A DNA stretch of 64,000 bases from Acerihabitans sp047324305. Lineage in GTDB: Bacteria > Pseudomonadota > Gammaproteobacteria > Enterobacterales > Enterobacteriaceae. The position numbers and the translations under genes are program-made. Shown here one piece after another: positions 28,095 to 35,753 of the stretch. The notes under the pieces were generated by a model. The model was not told the origin of the DNA. It saw only the letters and a list, made by a program, of their open reading frames with translations, and did no database searches. Each line of letters opens with the position of its first letter. Positions within the stretch are counted from its first letter, which is position 1. Location of the stretch: the NCBI RefSeq assembly GCF_047324305.1, contig NZ_CP178740.1:62001-126000 (forward strand), read 5' to 3'.

Positions 28095-28243
28095 TCTCGG
28101 TGAGGGTTTTGTTTGCTGTGCCTTGGTTTGCCTTGTGGCAGGGTTTATGTCGCCTCGGCGCGGGTTTTGCTTACTGTGTCTTGGCTTGCCTTGTGGCAGG
28201 GTTTATGTCGCCTCGGCGAGGGTTTCGCTTGCCGTGCGTGTGG
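28095..28243 (+). repeat. 58-bp tandem repeat (about 2.5 copies)
   Basis: The segment CCTTGTGGCAGGGTTTATGT and the eight bases after it occur at 28131 and again at 28189, a period of 58 bp. The preceding GGGTTTTG-like stretch shows the same period, and a third partial copy continues into GGGTTTCGCTTGCCGTGCG. A diverged pair of related units (period ~53) lies in reverse orientation near 29160-29250. No protein is encoded. Confidence 0.75.
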
Positions 28244-28248
28244 TGCTC

Positions 28249-28325
28249 ATAGGTATTGCCGGGTGCCGGCAAGCGACAAAGAGGCCGTACCGCGACGGCC
28301 TCCTTGACCTCCGCGCGCCCGGCAG
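28249..28325 (+). repeat. Left arm of a 77-bp perfect inverted repeat
   Basis: These 77 bases are the exact reverse complement of 29062-29138. Weaker similarity extends on both sides, about 45 bp to the left (still ~90% identical) and in patches about 130 bp to the right, including a shared CGCCGCTCCCGGCGGCT block. The arm contains an 8-bp hairpin (GAGGCCGT, ACCGCG, ACGGCCTC). No transposase gene accompanies it. Confidence 0.85.
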
Positions 28326-29061
28326 ATCGTGCGCCGCTGCGCGGTTCCCGGCATCACGCATCCCGGCTTTGGGACCGCACGGGACGCGCTCCCGGCGCGG
28401 CCCTTAGCTTTCGCCGCTCCCGGCGGCTATCCAGCCAAGATGCGCGCTGCCGGCGCACTCTATGCCGGCACCACGTCAACACCATCGTCTGTGGGTAAAA
28501 TAGCGTTTTTGGTAGTAAGTAATATGCACGTACCGGGAAAAATATCGGTATTAATTTTGGGTTAACTTAGACTAGCTTGGCTTAGTTTAGCTAAGATTCG
28601 CGGCCAGCTACCTACTCTCACTGTGGCGGGTTTATGCCCGGCTACGTGGTTCTATGGTTGCATGACTGTAATTGCCGACGGCATGACATACTGGCTATAT
28701 GACCGCTGACTATGTGAATGCTGGCAGCATTGCATGATGTATGACTGATAATTACCCGCTGCCGACTGCATGTATATTTGCATGTATGACTGACCTGTCG
28801 CGGTGCCTTTTACATTGCACAATGATTAGCCGCTTCTCTGTCTGCTGTACCACCTTCCACTAAACCCACAGCGGCGCCGATGCCCTATACATCACAGCGC
28901 TGGCCGCGACAGATATCCCGGCATAAAGCGCGCTGACGGCGCCGGTGGCCCCGGCATGAGCCGCCGGGAGCGGCGAAAGGCCCGTTGCGCCGGGAGCGCA
29001 TAACGGGCCGGTGCATCACGGGGACATTGGCGGCGGAAGGCATCGCGCAGCGACGCGCGAC
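28326..29061. other. Gene-free DNA between the inverted-repeat arms
   Basis: About 740 bp with no convincing coding frame. The centre (28500-28860) is less GC-rich than its surroundings and has short repeated words: TGCATGTAT twice near 28770-28785 and ATGACTG several times between 28670 and 28790. It also contains CTTAG/CTAAG half-palindromes near 28580. It looks like decayed or non-coding DNA. Confidence 0.5.
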
Positions 29062-29138
29062 CTGCCGGGCGCGCGGAGGTCAAGGAGGCCGTCGCGGTAC
29101 GGCCTCTTTGTCGCTTGCCGGCACCCGGCAATACCTAT
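29062..29138 (-). repeat. Right arm of a 77-bp perfect inverted repeat
   Basis: Exact reverse complement of 28249-28325. The right arm continues into diverged copies of the 58-bp tandem unit up to about 29250, so the layout on this side mirrors the left side. Confidence 0.85.
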
Positions 29139-29290
29139 GAACACCTCACGCACGACAAGCGAAACCTTCGCCGAGGCGACATAAGCCCTGACGCACGCTA
29201 ACGCAAAGCAGGCAAAACCCTCGCCGTGGCGACATTTATCTTCACGGCAGCCGAATATTGCCAGGACGGCGATCGCCAAACCTACACAAG

Positions 29291-29340
29291 ACGTGTAAAA
29301 GGGAGAACGTGCCAACGCCCGGCGTGTGAAAAAGAGAACG
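29291..29340 (+). repeat. Short direct repeat, related to the 105-bp array near rplY
   Basis: ACGTGTAAAAGGGAGAACG is followed 31 bp later by the similar GCGTGTGAAAAAGAGAACG. The first copy with the next four bases matches 20 of 23 positions of a segment found in every unit of the 105-bp array at 33.8-34.3 kb (ACGTGTTCAAGGGAGACCG). It abuts the bcr stop codon. Confidence 0.5.
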
Positions 29341-30567
29341 CTATGACGCGGTACGCGCCGCCCGCCGCGGACGGCTGGCATACAGATAACACAACATCGC
29401 GCTGATGGTGCAAAATGCCATGGACAATACCATCGGCCAGGCGCTGGAAAACGTCGCCAGCGACAACAACGCACCGATTACCGCGCCCACGCCGAACCGC
29501 AGCGTTCCCGCCAGCGACGAGGCGGTACCGGCCATATGCGGAAAATCATCCAGGATCACGGCCATGCCGTTGGACGTCACCATCGCCACGCAGCCGACAA
29601 ACACCGCCACGCCGATAACCAGCGGCCAGAACCCCAGGTTCATGCCGCAAACGATCAACAGCCAGATACCCATCAGCAACTGGATAAACAACCCGAAACG
29701 GAACATCTTCTGCGCCCCGAAATGCCTCACGCTCCGGCTGTTGATAAGCGTCATGATAAACAAAAACAAGACGTTAAGGGCAAAATAATAACCGAAATTC
29801 TGCGGCGAAACGCCGTTAAGATTGATATAGACAAACGGCCCGGCGCTCAGGAACGAAAACATCCCGGCAAAGGAAAAACCGCTGGCCAGCATATAGCTGA
29901 ACACCCGCTTATGGCGAAATAACGCGCCGAAGTTGCCGATGGTGGTGCGCAGATTAAACTTTTGCCGCCGCTCCCTGGGCAGCGTTTCCCGGATATACAG
30001 CATCACCAGCACGGTGGCCACCAGCGCCGTCAGGCTCATGATCCAGAAAATGGCATGCCAGTTAAACACCACCAGCAGCACGCCGCCGATGATGGGAGCC
30101 AGCAGCGGCGCCACCGTCATCACCAGCACCACAAACGACATCATGCGTGAAAAATCATCCTTGGTGAACATATCGCGCATCAGCGCATTGATCACCACGC
30201 TCGCGGCGGCGGCGGACAGACCATGCAAGAAACGCATATTGATCAGCTGCTCCACCGATTGCGACAGCGCGCAAGCCGCGGCGGCGACGGCAAAAAAGAA
30301 CGTGCCGAACAGAATCACCGGCTTACGGCCCAGGCTATCGGCCAACGGCCCGTAAAACAGCTGGCCGATGGAAAACCCCAGCACATAGGCGCTCAGGGTC
30401 ATCTGCACGCTCCCCGCGCCGACGCCGAACTCCGAGGCAATCAGCGGCATGGCCGGCAAATACATATCGATAGCCAATGGCATCAGCATCGACAATAAAC
30501 CCAGGATGACGATTAAACCGATATGGGATGTCCGGTCTGCTTGCACGTTGTACGACTCCTCGTTCAT
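29341..30567 (-). CDS. bcr: Bicyclomycin/multidrug efflux MFS transporter Bcr
   Basis: Proton-driven inner-membrane exporter of the DHA1 family, known to export bicyclomycin, sulfonamides and L-cysteine in E. coli. The 408-residue product has 12 TM helices and the motifs MPLAIDMYLPAMP, GPLADSLGRKPVIL (MFS motif A), VVINALMRDMF, NWHAIFW and FPHMAGTASSLAGTLRFG, all as in Bcr. The ATG at 30567 has AAAGG upstream. rsuA lies just upstream on the same strand, separated by 49 bp. Confidence 0.94.
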   Translation of the reverse strand: MNEESYNVQADRTSHIGLIVILGLLSMLMPLAIDMYLPAMPLIASEFGVGAGSVQMTLSAYVLGFSIGQLFYGPLADSLGRKPVILFGTFFFAVAAAACALSQSVEQLINMRFLHGLSAAAASVVINALMRDMFTKDDFSRMMSFVVLVMTVAPLLAPIIGGVLLVVFNWHAIFWIMSLTALVATVLVMLYIRETLPRERRQKFNLRTTIGNFGALFRHKRVFSYMLASGFSFAGMFSFLSAGPFVYINLNGVSPQNFGYYFALNVLFLFIMTLINSRSVRHFGAQKMFRFGLFIQLLMGIWLLIVCGMNLGFWPLVIGVAVFVGCVAMVTSNGMAVILDDFPHMAGTASSLAGTLRFGVGAVIGALLSLATFSSAWPMVLSMAFCTISAMLCYLYASRPRRAARTAS

Positions 30568-30616
30568 GCCTTTATCAATCCTGCACGGCCGGCGGACGCA
30601 CCGCCCGCCGTCGTTG

Positions 30617-31327
30617 TCACGGACGTGCCGGCGCGCCTATGCCGGCGATTTCATCGGCGGTCAGCGCGCGGTATTGGCCGGGTTCCAGATCCGCATCCAG
30701 CACGATGGCGCCGACACGTTCGCGATGCAGCGCCACCACATGGTTACCCACCGCGGCGAACATTCTTTTCACCTGATGATAACGCCCTTCGCTGATGGTC
30801 AGGCGCACTTCGCGCTCGGCAAGCTGCTCAAGCTGTGCGGGCCGGGTCGGCAGTTTTTCGCCGTGAAGCATCACCCCTTCGGTAAACTGACGCGCGATAT
30901 CCCCGTCCAGCGGATCCTCAAGCGTCACCAAATAGGTCTTTTCACAGTGATGTTTAGGCGAGGTGATCCAGTGGGACCACTGGCCGTCGTCGGTCATCAA
31001 CACCAGGCCGGTGGTATCGATGTCCAGGCGGCCGGCGGCGTGCAGCTTGTCCGGCACCGGTTCGTCCATAAAATACAGCACGGTGGGATGATCGGGATCG
31101 TCGGTTGAGCACACATAGCCCTGGGGTTTGTGCAGCATAAAATAGCGCGGGGCAAGTATCTGGTGCAGGACCCGATCGTCAAAGCGCACTTCATGTTGCG
31201 CCAGCAGTTGGAACGCGCCCTGTTTCACCGTATCACCGTCGACGGTCACCCGCTTGGCGCGCAGTTCCCGTTGCACCAGCGCCCGGCTGATACCTAACTG
31301 TTGAGATAAAAATTTGTCCAGTCGCAT
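30617..31327 (-). CDS. rsuA: 16S rRNA pseudouridine(516) synthase RsuA
   Basis: Makes pseudouridine at position 516 of 16S rRNA. The 236-residue product (E. coli 231) has an N-terminal S4 RNA-binding domain (MRLDKFLSQQLGISRALVQ) and the catalytic domain with the active Asp in AAGRLDIDTTGLVLMTDD, plus KPQGYVCSTDDPDHPTVL and LTISEGRYHQVKRMFAAVGN. The start at 31327 is fixed by MRLDKF. It is divergent from radD. Confidence 0.95.
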   Translation of the reverse strand: MRLDKFLSQQLGISRALVQRELRAKRVTVDGDTVKQGAFQLLAQHEVRFDDRVLHQILAPRYFMLHKPQGYVCSTDDPDHPTVLYFMDEPVPDKLHAAGRLDIDTTGLVLMTDDGQWSHWITSPKHHCEKTYLVTLEDPLDGDIARQFTEGVMLHGEKLPTRPAQLEQLAEREVRLTISEGRYHQVKRMFAAVGNHVVALHRERVGAIVLDADLEPGQYRALTADEIAGIGAPARP

Positions 31328-31531
31328 TAACGTCGTTTTGCCTGTAATCTTGGAAAGCGCCCGGCAACGATGCTCCACCCGCCCGGTAAGGGAGGCGCGC
31401 GGCCGGACCAAATGGCCCGAATCCGCTATCGTGCGGGAAAGGCGGCGAATGCCGCATATGCTTATAAAGTGAAATCACAGTATAACGGGGCTTGCCTGCC
31501 GAGCATAGCCGACAACGAGATTCATTTAGAG

Positions 31532-33292
31532 ATGTCCTTCACCCTACGTCCTTATCAGCGCGACGCAGTCAACGCGGCGGTGGATCATTTTCGCCGCCAC
31601 GACGAACCGGCGGTGATCGTGCTGCCCACCGGCGCCGGCAAAAGCCTGGTGATCGCCGAGCTGGCGCGCCTGGCGCGCGGCCGGGTTCTGGTCCTGGCCC
31701 ACGTCAAGGAACTGGTGGCGCAAAACCATGAAAAATTCCAGGCGCTGGGACTGGAGGCGGATATCTTCGCCGCCGGTCTGCAGCAGCGGGACAGCCGGGG
31801 CAAAGTGGTGTTCGGCAGCGTACAGTCCGTTGCGCGCAACCTGGATCAGTTCGACAGCGCGTTCTCATTGCTGATTATCGATGAATGCCACCGGCTCGGC
31901 GACGGCGACGACAGCCAATATCAGCAGGTCATCCGCCATCTGCGCCTCGCCCGGCCGGCGCTGCGCATCCTGGGACTGACCGCCACGCCCTTCCGCCTCG
32001 GCAAGGGATGGATATACCAATACCACCATCACGGCATGGTGCGCGGCGACGAGCGCAGTTTCTTCCGCGACTGCGTCTATGAGCTGCCGCTGCACTATAT
32101 GATCAAGCACGGCTTCCTGGTGCCGCCGGAGCGCCTGGATATGCCGGTGCTGCATTACGACTTCAGCCGCCTGTCGCCCAATATCAACGGCTACTATGCC
32201 GAGTCGGAGCTGAATACCGAAGTACGGCGGCAAAACCGCATCACGCCGCTTATCGTCGGCCAGATACAGGAGTACGCGGCGGATAAGCGCGGCGTGATGA
32301 TCTTTGCCGCGACGGTAGAACATGCCCGCGAAGTCCTCGGCCTGCTGCCGCCCGCGCAGGCGGCGCTTATCAGCGCCGAAACGCCCCAGGCGGATCGCGA
32401 CCGGCTGATCGACGCCTTCCGCCGGCAATCGCTACGCTACGTGGTTAACGTGGCGGTGCTGACCACCGGTTTTGACGCTCCCCATGTGGATATGATCGCC
32501 ATCTTGCGGCCCACCGAGTCGGTCGGCCTGTACCAGCAGATTGTCGGGCGCGGACTCCGGCTCTATCCCGGCAAGACCCGATGCCTGATTCTCGACTATG
32601 CCGGCAACGGCCACGATCTATTTTCCCCCGAGATAGGCCAGGCCAAACCGGCCGGAACCGGCACGCCGGTCCAGGTATTCTGCCCGCTCTGCGGCTTTGC
32701 CAATATGTTCTGGGGCAAAACCACGCCGGAGGGCGAAGTCATTGAACACTACGGCCGCCGCTGCCAGGGTTTCGAGGAACAGGAAGATGGCGAACGCCGC
32801 CAATGCGATTTTCGCTTCCGCTGCAAGATCTGTCCGGACTGCGGCGCCGAAAACGATATCGCCGCCAGGCGCTGCCACGAATGCGATAAAATCCTGGTGG
32901 ATCCGGACGATATGCTCAAGGCGGCGCTGCGGCTCAAGGACGCGCTGGTGCTGCGCTGCAGCGGCATGACGCTTGACTGCGGGGCCGACGGCAAAGGCGA
33001 ATGGCTGCGCATCACCTACCATGATGAGGACGGCGCCGAGGTCGCCGAGCGTTTCCGGCTGCATACGCCGCCCCAGCGGCGGGTGTTCGAGCACCGTTTT
33101 CTGCGTCTGCACCAGCGGGCGCCGGGGGTGCCCTTTCCCTGGCAAACCGCCGCCGATATCCAGCGCGCGGCGGACCGGCTGCGCGCGCCGGATTTTGTCG
33201 TCGCGCGCCGCCAGGGCGCGTTCTGGCAGGTAAGGGAAAAGATTTTCGACTACCAGGGCCGTTATCGCCTGGCCCACGAATTGCGCGGCTGA
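31532..33292 (+). CDS. radD: DNA repair helicase-like protein RadD (YejH)
   Basis: SF2 ATPase involved in double-strand break repair and linked to RecA in E. coli. The 586-residue product has exactly the E. coli length. Helicase lobe 1 has Walker A LPTGAGKS and the DECH box IIDECHRLG with GLTATPFRLG; lobe 2 has TTGFDAPHVD and QIVGRGLRLYPGK. A cysteine-rich zinc finger region follows (CPLCG, then RCQGF, CKICPDCG, CHECD). The ATG at 31532 is chosen by family alignment; the longer frame upstream is unrelated. Confidence 0.95.
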   Translation: MSFTLRPYQRDAVNAAVDHFRRHDEPAVIVLPTGAGKSLVIAELARLARGRVLVLAHVKELVAQNHEKFQALGLEADIFAAGLQQRDSRGKVVFGSVQSVARNLDQFDSAFSLLIIDECHRLGDGDDSQYQQVIRHLRLARPALRILGLTATPFRLGKGWIYQYHHHGMVRGDERSFFRDCVYELPLHYMIKHGFLVPPERLDMPVLHYDFSRLSPNINGYYAESELNTEVRRQNRITPLIVGQIQEYAADKRGVMIFAATVEHAREVLGLLPPAQAALISAETPQADRDRLIDAFRRQSLRYVVNVAVLTTGFDAPHVDMIAILRPTESVGLYQQIVGRGLRLYPGKTRCLILDYAGNGHDLFSPEIGQAKPAGTGTPVQVFCPLCGFANMFWGKTTPEGEVIEHYGRRCQGFEEQEDGERRQCDFRFRCKICPDCGAENDIAARRCHECDKILVDPDDMLKAALRLKDALVLRCSGMTLDCGADGKGEWLRITYHDEDGAEVAERFRLHTPPQRRVFEHRFLRLHQRAPGVPFPWQTAADIQRAADRLRAPDFVVARRQGAFWQVREKIFDYQGRYRLAHELRG

Positions 33293-33303
33293 CGGGGTTT
33301 TAT

Positions 33304-33332
33304 TTGCCCCGCCGGGGTATTTCCGGTAGAAT
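33304..33332 (+). promoter_or_regulatory. rplY promoter
   Basis: TTGCCC (33304-33309), a 17-bp spacer and TAGAAT (33327-33332) form a good sigma-70 promoter. It is about 90 bp before rplY, leaving a leader of roughly 80 nt. Confidence 0.6.
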
Positions 33333-33420
33333 TCCGCCCGCTTTACTTTAAAGCACGTCTATCCAACCTGCTGCTGGGTCGCCTGTAGCGGGGTTACTTT
33401 TTTAAGTATCGAGAAAATAC

Positions 33421-33705
33421 ATGTTAATTATTAATGCAGAAGTGCGTAAAGATCAGGGTAAGGGTGCGAGCCGCCGCCTGCGTCTAGCGAATAAGTTTCC
33501 TGCTATCGTTTATGGTGGCACCGAAGCGCCGGTCTCTATCGAGATGGACCACGAAATCGTGCTGAATACCCAAACCAAACCGGGTTTCTATAGCGACGTA
33601 TTATCACTGGTTATCGACGGCGCCGAAACTCAGGTTAAGGTTCAGGCGGTACAACGCCATCCGTTCAAACCGAAACTGACTCATATCGACTTTGTCCGCG
33701 TTTAA
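33421..33705 (+). CDS. rplY: 50S ribosomal protein L25
   Basis: Binds 5S rRNA in the central protuberance of the large ribosomal subunit. The 94-residue product is the single-domain gamma-proteobacterial form: VRKDQGKGASRRLRL, FPAIVYGG, and C-terminal QRHPFKPKLTHIDFVRV. It lies in its usual place between radD and the convergent yejK. Confidence 0.97.
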   Translation: MLIINAEVRKDQGKGASRRLRLANKFPAIVYGGTEAPVSIEMDHEIVLNTQTKPGFYSDVLSLVIDGAETQVKVQAVQRHPFKPKLTHIDFVRV

Positions 33706-33731
33706 TCGCGACTAACCGATACGATAAAAGG

Positions 33732-33757
33732 ACGCCGCTTACGCGGCGTTTTTTTTT
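33732..33757 (+). terminator. Rho-independent terminator after rplY
   Basis: ACGCCGC, loop TTAC, GCGGCGT, then an unbroken run of T. It lies 26 bp after the rplY stop and directly against the first unit of the 105-bp repeat array. Confidence 0.9.
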
Positions 33758-33758
33758 G

Positions 33759-34317
33759 CCCCATGGCGCGGTAGGCCCGCCAACACCGTACTCACAGCAA
33801 ACGTGTTCAAGGGAGACCGTGCCGATGGGGTTGAATCGGGCGTGGTTTTCCGCCCGAACGAGGCCCCATGGCGCGGTAGGCCCGCCAACACCGGGCTCAT
33901 AGCAAACGTGTTCAAGGGAAACCGTGCCGATGGGGTTGAATCGGGCGTGGTTTTCCGCCCGACCGAGGCCCCATGGCGCGGTAGGCCCGCCAACACCGGG
34001 CTCATAGCAAACGTGTTCAAGGGAAACCGTGCCGATGGGGTTGAATCGGGCGTGGTTTTCCGCCCGACCGAGGCCCCATGGCGCGGTAGGCCCGCCAACA
34101 CCGGGCTCACAGCAAACGTGTTCAAGGGAGACCGTGCCGATGGGGTTGAATCGGGCGTGGTTTTCCGCCCGACCGAGACCCCATGGCGCGGTAGGCCCGC
34201 CAACACCGTACTCACAGCAAACGTGTTCAAGGGAGACCGTGCCGATGGGGTTGAATCGGGCGTGGTTTTCCGCCCGACCGAGGCCCCATGGCGCGGTAGG
34301 CCCGCCAACACCGTACT
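33759..34317. repeat. 105-bp tandem repeat array (five full units plus a partial sixth)
   Basis: The word CCCCATGGCGCGGTAGGCCC recurs with its ATG at 33763, 33868, 33973, 34078, 34183 and 34288, exactly 105 bp apart. Units differ by only a few substitutions. The array fills the space between the rplY terminator and the yejK stop codon, and the last partial unit ends at that stop. Each unit can fold: ATGGGG pairs with CCCCAT around an inner stem TCGGGCG/CGCCCGA. Because 105 is a multiple of three, frames stay open on both strands (35-residue repeats), but there is no plausible ribosome binding site. It is more likely a non-coding repeat than a gene. Confidence 0.95.
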
Positions 34318-35325
34318 CTAGCTTCCGCCGTTCTGGCGACGGGTAAGCTGATCGCGCAGGTTCGGCGGCGTACCTTTGATGGTCAGGGTATCGGTGGCGG
34401 GGTCCCAGAAAATACGCTCGCCCAACAGCTGCGCGTCAAAATTCAGCGTAACGCCGCCGCCGCTGCCGGCATACTTGGTCAACTGGCGCAGGGTGCCGCG
34501 GTCGGCCGGAAAACTCTCCTCCAGCTCATACCCCGCCCCGCTGGCAAACGCCTGAAAGGTTTTATCGCCCACCGGCGGCAGGGTCTCGGACAGCTCGGCC
34601 ACCGCGATCTCCTCGCCGGACGACAGCTGATCCTTACAGTAGCTGTATACCTGCTGGCGCACATTCTGCCGCTCGCTTTTATCAAGCTGGGCATCGGCGC
34701 AATAATCATCCACCGCCTGCAGCAGCCCGCGATTCTGCGCTTTGGCGTCCAGCCCTTCGCTGGCGGCGAGGAAATCCATAAAAAAGTCGGACACCTTACG
34801 GCCCACCCGTCCCTTCAGGAACGTCAGATAGCGCGCAGACTGCGGATTGGTATCCCATTCGGTCAGATCGATACGCGCCACGATATCCGCATGGTTTATA
34901 TCCAGATAATGGGTACTGCTGATATCAAGCTGTTCATTCACCCGCATACTGCTCAGGCTGTTCAACACCGCGATCAACAGATATTCCACCGCCAGGTAGC
35001 GGTACTGACAAAACAAAACGACGCCGCCCTCGGCAAAAGGATATTTGGCCAGTTCGTCGCGCAGCCTGCCGGTGGCGGCGCGGGTAAACGCCAGGAAGTC
35101 TTCATCGCCCTTGCGGCAGCTGCGCAGCGCCGACGCCAGCTCGCTGCCCTCGTTAAACAGACCGTAGGCTTTGTTTTTCGCGCTATATACCCGGTGCAGC
35201 TCCGCCATCATCTCCGCCACCGCCGCGCTGGGGGACAAAAGCGAATCGCGCAATACCAGTTCCAGCGTTTGCTCGTCGCGTTTGATAAGCTGATGCAATG
35301 CTATCTGGTCAATATCCAGACTCAT
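34318..35325 (-). CDS. yejK: Nucleoid-associated protein YejK (NdpA)
   Basis: Nucleoid-associated protein of the NA37/NdpA family. The 335-residue product equals the E. coli length and nearly its sequence: MSLDIDQIALHQLIKRDEQ, HRVYSAKNKAYGLF, FCQYRYLAVEYLLIA, KGRVGRKVSDFFMDF, NRGLLQAVDDYC and C-terminal TLTIKGTPPNLRDQL. AGGAG precedes the ATG. Its stop codon borders the 105-bp repeat array. It is divergent from yejL. Confidence 0.96.
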   Translation of the reverse strand: MSLDIDQIALHQLIKRDEQTLELVLRDSLLSPSAAVAEMMAELHRVYSAKNKAYGLFNEGSELASALRSCRKGDEDFLAFTRAATGRLRDELAKYPFAEGGVVLFCQYRYLAVEYLLIAVLNSLSSMRVNEQLDISSTHYLDINHADIVARIDLTEWDTNPQSARYLTFLKGRVGRKVSDFFMDFLAASEGLDAKAQNRGLLQAVDDYCADAQLDKSERQNVRQQVYSYCKDQLSSGEEIAVAELSETLPPVGDKTFQAFASGAGYELEESFPADRGTLRQLTKYAGSGGGVTLNFDAQLLGERIFWDPATDTLTIKGTPPNLRDQLTRRQNGGS

Positions 35326-35505
35326 GATTTATTCTCCTTCGGGCCAGGTGCGTATTCAAACACTGAATAGCCCGCAGCTCAACCGGTGTTGCGCTGGCAC
35401 AGCACATTGCGCAGGGGCGCCCCGGCTGAAAAGCGATAAAAAAGCGGAAAAAGCGGAGTTGATACGGTAAGATAGCGGACTTTAACAGATTACTAAGAAT
35501 ATATT

Positions 35506-35733
35506 ATGCCGCAAGCATCCCGTTATAGCGACGAAGAGGTTGAAGCATTGCTGGGCGAACTGTCGGCGGTGCTGGAAAAGCACCGTACGCCAACCGATTT
35601 GTCGCTGATGGTATTGGGTAATATGATTACTCATGTGATCAACACCAGCGTGGCGCCGGAACAGCGCAAAACCCTGGCAAACTCCTTCGGCGAGGCGCTG
35701 CTCTCCTCCGTCCGGACTCACGATACGCATTAA
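35506..35733 (+). CDS. yejL: YejL family protein
   Basis: A 75-residue cytoplasmic protein of the UPF0352 family, start MPQASRYSDEEVEALLGEL. It contains LMVLGNMITHVINTSVAPEQR. Function unknown. It is followed after 20 bp by yejM, a pairing conserved in enterobacteria. Confidence 0.92.
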   Translation: MPQASRYSDEEVEALLGELSAVLEKHRTPTDLSLMVLGNMITHVINTSVAPEQRKTLANSFGEALLSSVRTHDTH

Positions 35734-35753
35734 TGAGCTGCCAAGACTGATTT

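Noticed and set aside
28113..28565. Several 64-94-codon plus-strand frames in the inverted-repeat region
   Set aside because: They overlap one another, consist of tandem and inverted repeats, and show no ribosome binding sites or recognisable protein features.
33803..34321. Open frames of 172 codons (plus) and 190 codons (minus) across the 105-bp repeat array
   Set aside because: The period is a multiple of three, so any frame free of stops in one unit stays open. The plus frame starts at a GTG with no ribosome binding site, and both strands are open at once.
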